This document shows positions 11,424 to 18,548 of a stretch of 64,000 nt of DNA, one piece after another. The notes under the pieces are model-generated. The model ran no database searches and was not told where the DNA came from. It worked only from the letters and a program-made list of their open reading frames with translations. The DNA comes from Stenotrophomonas maltophilia (GTDB lineage Bacteria > Pseudomonadota > Gammaproteobacteria > Xanthomonadales > Xanthomonadaceae). The stretch spans positions 1 through 64,000 of the forward strand of contig NZ_CP015612.1 of assembly GCF_002138415.1 (NCBI RefSeq), in the 5' to 3' direction. Position numbers and translations under genes: made by a program. How positions within the stretch are numbered: position 1 is the stretch's first letter; every line of letters starts with the position of its first letter.

Positions 11424-12185
11424 ATGCTGCAGGAAATTTTCATCGCCGCTGCTGCCGGGGGCAATCCGTCCAACGCCCTGTCGCAGATGGGCTTCGAGCA
11501 CCTGATCCACGAAATGACCACCAAGCCGGGTGATTTCGCGGTTTCCTGGGTCGTGCTGCTGACCCTGGTCATCATGTCGGCCATGTCCTGGTACTGGACC
11601 GTCATCAACATCTTCCGCGCCACCCGCCTGAAGAGCGCCGCTGATCGCGTCGTCAGCCTGTTCTGGGACACCCCGAACGCGCAGGACGCCATCCGTGCGA
11701 TGGAAGAACAGCCGGCTTCCGAGCCGTTCTCGAAGATCGCCCTGGACGCTGCCCAGGCAGCTGCCCACCACCAGCGCGCTGAAGGCGGTGCTACCGGCGG
11801 CGTCGGTGAGAACCTGAGCCGTTCGGAGTTCGTCGACCGCGCTCTGCGTCAGGCCGTCACCCGCGAAAGCAACAAGCTGCAGTCGGGCATGACCCTGCTG
11901 GCCACCGTCGGTGCAACCGCTCCGTTCGTCGGTCTGCTGGGTACCGTGTGGGGCATCTACGGCGCGCTGATCAAGATCGGTGCCACCGGCTCCGCTTCGA
12001 TCGACGCCGTTGCCGGCCCGGTGGGTGAAGCGCTGATCATGACCGCGATCGGTCTGTTCGTCGCGATCCCGGCCGTGTTCGCCTTCAACTTCTTCAGCAA
12101 GATCAACAGCGCGACCATCAGCAAGTTCGATACCTTCGCGCACGACCTGCACGACTTCTTCGCCACCGGCTCGCGCGTCCGCTAA
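11424..12185 (+). CDS. exbB: TonB-system proton channel ExbB
   Basis: ExbB is the MotA/TolQ/ExbB-type inner-membrane protein that forms the pentameric proton channel powering TonB. The 253-residue protein has a first hydrophobic segment at about 43-62, a cytoplasmic loop, and the family's paired C-terminal membrane helices around ATVGATAPFVGLLGTVWGI and GEALIMTAIGLFVAIPAVFA. It lies 94 bp after tonB and 62 bp before exbD1, so it is probably in one operon. Confidence 0.95.
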   Translation: MLQEIFIAAAAGGNPSNALSQMGFEHLIHEMTTKPGDFAVSWVVLLTLVIMSAMSWYWTVINIFRATRLKSAADRVVSLFWDTPNAQDAIRAMEEQPASEPFSKIALDAAQAAAHHQRAEGGATGGVGENLSRSEFVDRALRQAVTRESNKLQSGMTLLATVGATAPFVGLLGTVWGIYGALIKIGATGSASIDAVAGPVGEALIMTAIGLFVAIPAVFAFNFFSKINSATISKFDTFAHDLHDFFATGSRVR

Positions 12186-12247
12186 TTGCGGCGCGCGTCA
12201 CCCAGCGACGAACGTAAGTAGTCACCAAGATCTAGACGGAGCCCGTT

Positions 12248-12673
12248 ATGGCTTTCAGTAGTGGTAACAGCGGCGGCCCCATGGCCGACATCAACGTTAC
12301 GCCCCTCGTGGACGTGATGCTGGTGCTGCTGATCATCTTCATCATCACGGCGCCCCTGATGTCCCACAAGGTCAAGGTGGATCTGCCGGAAGCCAACCTG
12401 ATCCAGAAGCCGGAAGACGCTGAAAAGCGTTCCGGACCGATCACCCTGGCAGTCAAGGAAGACGGCTCGATCTACTGGAACGACGAAGAAATCAACAAGC
12501 AGACTCTCGAGTCGCGCTTGGCGACCGCCGCCCAGCAGACCCCGCAGCCGCCGCTGAACCTGCGTGGTGACCGCACCACCAAGATGCGCGTCATCAACGA
12601 CCTGACCAAGGTCGCGCAGGAGCAGGGCATGCTGGACGTCGGCTTCGTCGCGACCAAAGAAAAGGGGCAATAA
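12248..12673 (+). CDS. exbD: TonB-system accessory protein ExbD (first copy)
   Basis: ExbD sits inside the ExbB pentamer; its membrane aspartate carries protons. The 141-residue protein has the motif [18 protein letters not shown], in which the second Asp is the functional residue, and a C-terminal periplasmic domain. The first ~50 residues are almost identical to those of the next gene, pointing to tandem duplication. It is 3 nt from the second copy. Confidence 0.95.
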   Translation: MAFSSGNSGGPMADINVTPLVDVMLVLLIIFIITAPLMSHKVKVDLPEANLIQKPEDAEKRSGPITLAVKEDGSIYWNDEEINKQTLESRLATAAQQTPQPPLNLRGDRTTKMRVINDLTKVAQEQGMLDVGFVATKEKGQ

Positions 12674-12676
12674 GCC

Positions 12677-13090
12677 ATGGCATTCAGTAGTGGTGGTGGC
12701 AAGGGCCCCATGGCAGACATCAACGTCACGCCCCTCGTGGACGTGATGCTGGTTCTGCTGATCATCTTCATCGTGACCGCGCCGATCATGACGTACCCGA
12801 TCGCCGTGGACCTGCCGCAGCGCGTGCTCAACCCACCGCCGCAGCTGGTCGAACCGCCGCCGCCGATCGAACTCAAGATCGACGCCAGCAACCAGGTCTC
12901 GTGGAACAACAGCCCGATCAATACGAGCGAGCTGCAGCAGCGGATGGAGCAGGAGGTCCAGCGTGACCCGACCAACCAGCCGGAACTGCGCATCGACGCC
13001 AGCCCGGATTCCGAGTACGACGTGATGGCCAAGGTTCTGGCCGCCGCGAAGAATGCTCAGATGAAGAAGATCGGTTTTGTGCAGCAGTAA
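12677..13090 (+). CDS. exbD2: TonB-system accessory protein ExbD (second copy)
   Basis: This 137-residue ExbD paralogue shares the N-terminal MAFSSG and the membrane [12 protein letters not shown] segment with the first copy, but its periplasmic domain is proline-rich and diverged. In Xanthomonas campestris the second ExbD is reported to be dispensable for iron uptake but needed in plant interactions, so the paralogues need not be interchangeable. It ends the operon and is followed by a strong terminator. Confidence 0.93.
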   Translation: MAFSSGGGKGPMADINVTPLVDVMLVLLIIFIVTAPIMTYPIAVDLPQRVLNPPPQLVEPPPPIELKIDASNQVSWNNSPINTSELQQRMEQEVQRDPTNQPELRIDASPDSEYDVMAKVLAAAKNAQMKKIGFVQQ

Positions 13091-13128
13091 ACGCTACACC
13101 GCAACACAACAGTCATGACGCGACTGCA

Positions 13129-13159
13129 GACGCCCCTGGAAACAGGGGCGTCTTTTTTT
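13129..13159 (+). terminator. Rho-independent terminator of the tonB-exbD operon
   Basis: A perfect 10-bp stem (GACGCCCCTG 13129-13138 with CAGGGGCGTC 13143-13152) and a 4-nt loop are followed by seven Ts. Confidence 0.93.
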
Positions 13160-13177
13160 GTGCCTGCGGGGCCCGTC

Positions 13178-13217
13178 GGGGTCAGATCCCTTTCCCGCAG
13201 GAAAGGGATCTGACCCC
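13178..13217. repeat. GGGGTCAGA-type palindrome
   Basis: Perfect 18-bp arms (GGGGTCAGATCCCTTTCC at 13178-13195 and its reverse complement at 13200-13217) with a 4-nt loop. Five members of this palindrome family occur in the window, all intergenic. This one ends 20 bases before the -10 box of the cardiolipin synthase gene. Confidence 0.85.
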
Positions 13218-13237
13218 ATCAGGGAGCACGCGCCCGC

Positions 13238-13243
13238 TATGAT
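13238..13243 (+). promoter_or_regulatory. -10 box of cls, leaderless spacing
   Basis: TATGAT lies 6 nt before the ATG of the cardiolipin synthase gene. That spacing places transcription start at or next to the start codon. No ribosome-binding site is present. Confidence 0.5.
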
Positions 13244-13249
13244 CGGCGG

Positions 13250-14710
13250 ATGCTCGCCCTCTTCGACTCCCTGCGCCATTGGCTCGACGGCATCGCCCAC
13301 CTTGGCACGATCCTGGCGGTCGCCTATCTGCTGTACCTGTTCGCGCTGGCGGGCTGGATCATGCTGCAGAAGCGCGAGCCAGTGGCCACGCTGAGCTGGA
13401 TCCTGTCACTGGCGCTGCTGCCCTATCTGGGCCTGTTCATCTACTACCTGCTGGGCCCGCAGAAGGTGAAGCGGCAGCGCCTGCGCCGTGGCCGCGCGCG
13501 TTCGGGTATGGAGCACTACAGCGATGTCTGCCCGCCCGATGCCGACTGCACCGAACTGGCCAAGATCGCCCAGGCCACGACAGGACTGGCGCCGAGCAGC
13601 GCCACCGAAGTCACTTGGCTGGTAGACGGCGCGGCAACCTACGCGGCCCTGCTGGAAGCTGTCGCGCAGGCGCGCGACCACGTGCATCTGGAGTACTACA
13701 TCTTCAACCCGGACCACGCCGGCACCGCCCTGCGCGACGCGTTGGTGGAACGTGCGCGGGCCGGCGTGCAGGTGCGCCTGCTGCTCGACGCGGTGGGTTC
13801 GTCGGCCCTGCCCCGGCGCTTCCTGCAGCCGCTGCTCGACGCCGGTGGCGAAGCGATCTGGTTCCACCCACGGCAGCTGCTGAAGCCGTTCAAGCGCCCG
13901 TGGTTGAACCTGCGCACGCATCGCAAGCTGGTGATCATCGATGGCCGCCTCGCCTTCACCGGTGGCATCAACATCACCGACGACGAGGATGAGAGCCGCA
14001 GGCCCGACGCCTATCGGGACCTGCACATGCGCATCCGCGGCCACGTGGTACGCAGCCTGCAGCTGGTGTTCGCCGAAGACTGGCTGTACGCCAGTGGACA
14101 GGATCCCTCGCGGATGGACATCGCGCGTCTATGGCCGGCCGACATGCCGCTGCGTGGCGATGGCGCGATCAACGCGCAGGTACTGGTGTCGGGTCCGGAT
14201 TCGGGCTGGGAAACGATCCATCGCCTGCATGTGGCGGCGATCCAGGAAGCGCACGAGCGCGTCTGGCTGGTCACGCCCTACTTCGTGCCGGGCGAAGCGG
14301 CGCGGATGGCACTGACCTCGGCCGCGCTGGGCGGCCTGGACGTGCGCCTGCTGGTACCGAAGATGAGCGATTCGTGGTTCGTCACCCAGGCCGCACGCTC
14401 CTACTTCGATGAGCTGCTGCACGCCGGGGTGAAGATCTACGAGTACGGCCCGCGCATGCTGCATACCAAGGCCTTCATCGCCGATGACGACGTCTGCATC
14501 GTCGGCAGTGCCAACTTCGATCACCGCAGCTTCCGGCTGAACTTCGAGCTGTCGATGATGATCAGCGACCGTGACCGCGTCGCCGCGCTGGCCGAACTGC
14601 TGCAGGGCGAATTCGACCGTTCCACGCGGGTGCACGACCAGGCCGGCCGCTCGTTGTGGCTGCATCGCCTGCCCGAGGCCTTCGCGCGGCTGGCCTCGCC
14701 GCTGCTCTGA
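13250..14710 (+). CDS. cls: Cardiolipin synthase (phospholipase D superfamily)
   Basis: This enzyme condenses two phosphatidylglycerol molecules to cardiolipin and glycerol in the inner membrane. The 486-residue protein has two N-terminal membrane segments (about 15-35 and 45-65), then two HKD motifs: H224-K226-D231 in THRKLVIIDG and H405-K407-D412 in LHTKAFIADD, each followed by the usual G-S-A-N or G-G-x-N pattern. Both catalytic halves are intact. The start is ATG 13250, with the -10 box close upstream. Confidence 0.92.
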   Translation: MLALFDSLRHWLDGIAHLGTILAVAYLLYLFALAGWIMLQKREPVATLSWILSLALLPYLGLFIYYLLGPQKVKRQRLRRGRARSGMEHYSDVCPPDADCTELAKIAQATTGLAPSSATEVTWLVDGAATYAALLEAVAQARDHVHLEYYIFNPDHAGTALRDALVERARAGVQVRLLLDAVGSSALPRRFLQPLLDAGGEAIWFHPRQLLKPFKRPWLNLRTHRKLVIIDGRLAFTGGINITDDEDESRRPDAYRDLHMRIRGHVVRSLQLVFAEDWLYASGQDPSRMDIARLWPADMPLRGDGAINAQVLVSGPDSGWETIHRLHVAAIQEAHERVWLVTPYFVPGEAARMALTSAALGGLDVRLLVPKMSDSWFVTQAARSYFDELLHAGVKIYEYGPRMLHTKAFIADDDVCIVGSANFDHRSFRLNFELSMMISDRDRVAALAELLQGEFDRSTRVHDQAGRSLWLHRLPEAFARLASPLL

Positions 14711-14750
14711 CGCAGCGCTACACTGCGGCGATCATTCGGGGAGCCCGACT

Positions 14751-15020
14751 ATGTACTGGTTGTACCTGCTGCTGGCGCTGGGCTGCTTTGCCTTCGCCCT
14801 GAAGACGCCCAGCGCCGGGCTGATGAGCCTGTGCCTGCTGGCCGCCCTCGCCTTCCTGCTGGCCTGGGTGCGCGGCCGCTACGTGGCCCGCTTCGGTGAC
14901 CTGCAGCGCGATCCCGCCACCCTGGTCGATGCCGAAGAACTGCGCCGCCTGCGCGAGCAGGCCCAGGCCCGCCGCAACGACGACGCCAACGACCACGATC
15001 CGTCCCCTCTTTCCAAGTAG
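14751..15020 (+). CDS. Small membrane protein, unknown function
   Basis: The 89-residue protein has two hydrophobic segments (about 2-17 and 22-42) followed by a charged tail with an arginine-rich stretch LRRLREQAQARR. A GGGGAG ribosome-binding site precedes ATG 14751, and a TACACT -10-like box is seen about 30 bases upstream. It lies between cls and pdxJ, 9 bp from pdxJ, so it is probably co-transcribed with it. I do not recognise a named family. Confidence 0.7.
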   Translation: MYWLYLLLALGCFAFALKTPSAGLMSLCLLAALAFLLAWVRGRYVARFGDLQRDPATLVDAEELRRLREQAQARRNDDANDHDPSPLSK

Positions 15021-15029
15021 TTCCGTTCC

Positions 15030-15773
15030 ATGACCCAGCTCAGCGTCAACGTCAACAAGATCGCCGTCCTGCGCAATTCGCGCGGCGGTGCCGAACCGGA
15101 CGTGGTGCGTGCCGCCCAGGCCTGCCTGGATGCCGGTGCGCATGGCATCACCGTGCACCCGCGGCCGGACCGTCGCCACATCACCGCCGAGGACGTGCTG
15201 GCCCTGTCCACGCTGACCCGCGCGCGCGGCGTCGAATTCAACATCGAAGGCAATCCGTTTGCGCCGCCGCGCGATGGTTACCCGGGGCTGCTGCCGCTGT
15301 GCGAACAGACCCGTCCGGCGCAGGCCACCCTGGTGCCGGATGGCGATGGGCAGATCACGTCCGACCACGGTTTCGACTTCGAGCGCGATGCCGAGCGGTT
15401 GCGCCCGCTGATAGCCGAACTGAAAGTGATGGGTTGCCGGGTCAGCCTGTTTGTCGACGCGGGCAATCCGCTGCTGGAGCAGGCGGCCGAAGTCGGTGCA
15501 GATCGTGTCGAGCTGTACACCGGCCCCTACGCCGAAGCGCACGGCGCCGGCAATGCCGAGGCCATGCTGGCGCTGTTCGCCACTGCCGCACGCCGTGCGC
15601 AGGCGGTGGGACTGGGGGTCAACGCCGGCCACGACCTGTCGCAGGACAACCTGCGTGACTTCCTGGCCCACGTGCCGGAGGTACTGGAGGTGTCGATTGG
15701 CCACGCGCTGATCGGCGAGGCGCTGTACGACGGGCTGGATGCCACGGTACGCGGGTACCTGGCGTTGCTTTGA
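15030..15773 (+). CDS. pdxJ: Pyridoxine 5'-phosphate synthase
   Basis: PdxJ condenses 1-deoxyxylulose 5-phosphate with 3-amino-2-oxopropyl phosphate to pyridoxine 5'-phosphate, the last ring-forming step of the DXP-dependent vitamin B6 pathway. The 247-residue TIM-barrel protein shows the family motifs [41 protein letters not shown] and NAGHDLS. Length and motifs are normal. It is followed by a short palindrome and then the insertion sequence. Confidence 0.96.
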   Translation: MTQLSVNVNKIAVLRNSRGGAEPDVVRAAQACLDAGAHGITVHPRPDRRHITAEDVLALSTLTRARGVEFNIEGNPFAPPRDGYPGLLPLCEQTRPAQATLVPDGDGQITSDHGFDFERDAERLRPLIAELKVMGCRVSLFVDAGNPLLEQAAEVGADRVELYTGPYAEAHGAGNAEAMLALFATAARRAQAVGLGVNAGHDLSQDNLRDFLAHVPEVLEVSIGHALIGEALYDGLDATVRGYLALL

Positions 15774-15781
15774 TGCATTGC

Positions 15782-15805
15782 AGCCGAGCGTAGGCTCGGC
15801 TCTAC
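15782..15805. repeat. REP-like palindrome (GTAGAGCCGAGC type)
   Basis: AGCCGAGCGTAGGCTCGGCT with a flanking CTAC, read on the minus strand as GTAG-AGCCGAGC. It lies 8 bases past pdxJ and next to the IS110 element. A related copy lies on the other side of the element (17051-17072) and a double copy at 52738-52807. Confidence 0.75.
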
Positions 15806-15845
15806 AAGGTCTCTGCATCAACTGTAGATACCGTGTTGCCCTTGC

Positions 15846-16811
15846 CTAGGCAAGGGCACCGTCCGGCTCAAAGGGTCGGCCACTTCTCAGTACGCCCCAA
15901 ACCAGATGGATGAGTTTACGCATCACCGCACACATGACGACCTTGAAGGGCTTTCCTTTCGCGCTGAGCCGGTCTGCAAAGGACTTCAGCGTAGGGTTGT
16001 GGGTCTTCCCGGTCAGCGCCGGCATGTACAGTTTCTTGCGGAAAACGGCATCGCCGACGCGTGATATCCGGGATTTACCTTCGTAATTTCCTGATTGACG
16101 CTGGGCCGGATTCAGGCCCGCGTGGGCAACCACCTGGCGCACGTCGCTGTATTTGCTTAGATCCCCCAGCATGGCCAGCAGCTGGGCACTGCTGGTGTTG
16201 CCTATACCGGGAATGCTGGTAAGCAGTTGATGACGCCGGCGCAGGTCCGGATCGTTATCGATATGGTCCTCAATCGCCTTTTGGACCTGCTTGATCTGCT
16301 CTTCCAGCGTCCGGATCACATCCTTGATCCCTTGCTGGACCGAGATATCGGCAACGTCCAGGCGGTTGTGCTCCATCTGCAGCATTTCCTGGAGGTCGTC
16401 TCGACGCCGTACCAAGGCGCGCAGCTTCACCTCCGAGGGGGTCGGCGGAACGTAGGGATGCAGCTTTTCCGGGCGTTGTGCCTCAAAGAACCGGGCAATC
16501 AGCTTGGCGTCGCTGCGATCCGTCTTGGTCCGGATTCCCTCCGCCTGCCCAAACGCCTTTACTCGGGCGGGATTGGCCACATGAACCACCACCCCCGCCT
16601 CCACCAGGGCTCGAGCCAAGGCTTCGTGATAGATACCTGTAGCCTCCATGCCTACCGCCGCGTTCGGTGCATGCTTGGCGCGCCACGCAAGAAGCTCATC
16701 AAAGCCCTTTGGCGTATTGGGGAGTTTGGCCTTGGTTCGATACTTGCTGCCAGATAGTGGCACGGCGATATCAAAGGTCGCCTTGGCAGCGTCGATGCCG
16801 ATAAATTGCAT
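15846..16811 (-). CDS. IS110-family transposase (DEDD/serine recombinase)
   Basis: The 321-residue recombinase starts at the ATG at 16811 (MQFIGIDAAKATFDIAV); an upstream in-frame reading runs into the structured leader and was rejected. The N-terminal RuvC-like domain has the Asp of GIDAAK, the Glu of VGMEATG and the DRSDAKLIA motif. The C-terminal transposase domain begins at TSIPGIGNTSS and includes the candidate catalytic serine region GKSRISRVGD. No frameshift is seen, so the element may be active. IS110 recombinases act with a structured RNA from the element's own leader. Confidence 0.93.
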   Translation of the reverse strand: MQFIGIDAAKATFDIAVPLSGSKYRTKAKLPNTPKGFDELLAWRAKHAPNAAVGMEATGIYHEALARALVEAGVVVHVANPARVKAFGQAEGIRTKTDRSDAKLIARFFEAQRPEKLHPYVPPTPSEVKLRALVRRRDDLQEMLQMEHNRLDVADISVQQGIKDVIRTLEEQIKQVQKAIEDHIDNDPDLRRRHQLLTSIPGIGNTSSAQLLAMLGDLSKYSDVRQVVAHAGLNPAQRQSGNYEGKSRISRVGDAVFRKKLYMPALTGKTHNPTLKSFADRLSAKGKPFKVVMCAVMRKLIHLVWGVLRSGRPFEPDGALA

Positions 16812-17040
16812 GATTTGGCTCCAGCTTGAACTTACGATCGTGATCGGAAGCCGCCAGACTTGCCCTTGTGAGTACAGGCTCTCACCCCATGGTGGGCCTA
16901 AGATACCGTTCAAGTTCCAAGGCGGTGTCAGGCCGCCGACGCGCTGAATCTACTTTGCAAGCTCGAAGGCTTAAGAGCCGAGGCAGCGTCATCGGAGCCT
17001 CCCGGGTCACCGGGGGATTGTGCCTGATCAGGGCACGATC
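16812..17040 (-). ncRNA. Candidate IS110 bridge RNA region
   Basis: The non-coding leader of the transposase holds several potential stems: CTTGAAC 16824-16830 with GTTCAAG 16909-16915, GGCGG 16921-16925 with CCGCC 16933-16937, and GTGCC/GGCAC at about 17020-17036. IS110-group elements transcribe a bridge RNA from this position, whose loops pair with target and donor DNA. Assignment is by position and structure only; loop-target pairing is not shown. Confidence 0.4.
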
Positions 17041-17050
17041 CAAGACACAA

Positions 17051-17072
17051 GAGCCGAGCCCATGCTCGGCTC
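17051..17072. repeat. REP-like palindrome
   Basis: GAGCCGAGCCCATGCTCGGCTC, a near-perfect palindrome of the same type as 15782-15805, on the leader side of the IS110 element. Confidence 0.7.
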
Positions 17073-17139
17073 AGCACCGCCCTGAACCCTTCAGGCGGCC
17101 GTCGCAGCCATTGAGACGGCCTTGGCGTACCTTGCCGCA

Positions 17140-18231
17140 ATGGGTATTGCGATCAAGGGCCGAGGTTCCACGTCCCACCTTGCCGGGCGCTTTGAAAGCA
17201 CCGTCAGCGAGGCGGTGGACGACGGCTGGGCGGTCGACGAGAGCGAAGAGTTCCTTGCCCCGCGCCTGCGCACCGAAGTGCGCGCCGAAACCGCGCGCAG
17301 CATCATCACCCGCAACAACTCGCCCGACGTCGGCTTCAGTCAATCGGTGAATCCCTACCGCGGTTGCGAGCACGGCTGCTCCTACTGCTTCGCGCGCCCC
17401 TCGCATGCCTATCTGAACCTGTCGCCAGGCCTGGACTTCGAGACCAAGCTGTTCGCCAAGACCAATGCACCCCAGCTGCTGCGCAAGGAGCTGTCGAAGC
17501 CGGGCTACGTGCCGCAACCGATCGCACTGGGCATCAACACCGATGCGTACCAGCCGATCGAACGCAAGTTCAAGCTGACCCGCCAGTTGATCGAAGTGAT
17601 GCTGGAAACCAAGCATCCGTTTTCGTTGATCACCAAGAACGCGCTGGTCGAGCGCGATATCGATCTGCTTGCACCGCTGGCCGCGGAGAACCTGGTCAGC
17701 GTGCATTTCTCGGTGACCTCGCTGGACCCGCACCTCTCCGCGAAGCTGGAGCCGCGCGCGTCAGCGCCGCATGCACGGCTGCGCGCGATGAAGCGCCTGC
17801 ATGACGCCGGCATTCCGGTGGGCGTGATGGTGGCGCCGGTGATCCCGTGGATCAACGACAGCGAACTGGAAGCCGTGCTGGAGGCCGCGCACGATGCTGG
17901 CGCCAGCACCGCAGGCTACGTGCTGCTGCGCCTGCCGCTGGAAGTGGCGCCGCTGTTCCGCGACTGGCTGGATACGCACCATCCCGATCGCGCCGCGCAT
18001 GTGATGAGCACGATCCGGCAGCTGCGCGGCGGCAAGGACTACGACAGCCAGTTCGGCACGCGCATGCGTGGCCAGGGCGTGTATGCGGATCTGCTGAACA
18101 ACCGTTTCAAGCTGGCGCGCAAGCGGTTGGGCTTCAATGCGCAGAACAGCCATTGGCCGAAGCTGGATTGCAGTCTTTTCCTGAAGCCGCTGCCGCCGCG
18201 CAAGGAATCGCCGCAGGGTTCTTTGTTCTGA
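17140..18231 (+). CDS. Radical SAM protein, PA0069/SplB-like
   Basis: The 363-residue protein has the iron-sulfur motif CEHGCSYC (CX3CX2C, near residue 77-84) within NPYRGCEHGCSYCFAR, the hallmark of the PA0069-type radical SAM family, which is distantly related to spore photoproduct lyase. It reads ALGINTDAYQPIER and HFSVTSLDP in the barrel, as in this family. The reaction of the family is unknown to me. I chose ATG 17140 over an upstream TTG at 17122. It sits between the insertion sequence and the RHS island and is transcribed alone. Confidence 0.85.
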   Translation: MGIAIKGRGSTSHLAGRFESTVSEAVDDGWAVDESEEFLAPRLRTEVRAETARSIITRNNSPDVGFSQSVNPYRGCEHGCSYCFARPSHAYLNLSPGLDFETKLFAKTNAPQLLRKELSKPGYVPQPIALGINTDAYQPIERKFKLTRQLIEVMLETKHPFSLITKNALVERDIDLLAPLAAENLVSVHFSVTSLDPHLSAKLEPRASAPHARLRAMKRLHDAGIPVGVMVAPVIPWINDSELEAVLEAAHDAGASTAGYVLLRLPLEVAPLFRDWLDTHHPDRAAHVMSTIRQLRGGKDYDSQFGTRMRGQGVYADLLNNRFKLARKRLGFNAQNSHWPKLDCSLFLKPLPPRKESPQGSLF

Positions 18232-18548
18232 GCCGGACTCTGGTGTATTGACCAAAGACGCAACGTGAAGTGCCTATTCCAATGGATGGCTCGACGGTCG
18301 CGTTGAACAAGCTCTCCAAACGACGACGATAGACAGCCTACACAGGAATGCGCGGCTTGGAGACGCTTATCTCTGGGGCGGCTCTGAGCGAGTCGACATA
18401 AAGCCGCTTGACTTGAGGGTTGCACAAAAATTCATGGAGTGTTAATAAATCTGTACATTTCATGAATTTTCTTGATTTACCGGCCAGCCTGGCTTGAAAG
18501 CCAGGCGCTACGGAGAGTGCCGGTACTGACTACAGGGGAAGTTGAAGC
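18232..18548. other. Intergenic region upstream of the RHS genes
   Basis: No gene is seen. The last third is AT-rich and holds a 10-bp perfect inverted repeat, AAAATTCATG (18427-18436) with CATGAATTTT (18461-18470). It encloses TAATAA and a TTGCAC (18420-18425) that could be weak promoter elements, so it may be an operator. A short hairpin, CCTGGCTT/AAGCCAGG (18488-18505), follows. GGGGAAG precedes the RHS start codon. Confidence 0.4.

Larger units (their letters stand above)
15810..17048 (-). mobile_element. IS110-family insertion sequence (ends not resolved)
   Basis: The element contains one DEDD recombinase gene on the minus strand, a short tail of about 35 bases after the gene and a long leader of about 200-240 bases before it. 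That layout is typical of the IS110 group, which has neither terminal inverted repeats nor target duplications, so I cannot fix the ends. GCC-rich palindromes flank it on both sides. The stop codon lies inside a perfect 20-bp palindrome (15838-15857, GCCCTTGCC-TAGG core). Confidence 0.6.

Noticed and set aside
17164-17177. parS-like half-site GTTCCACGT near the radical SAM gene
   Set aside because: Only the left half matches (right half CCCAC), so binding is unlikely.
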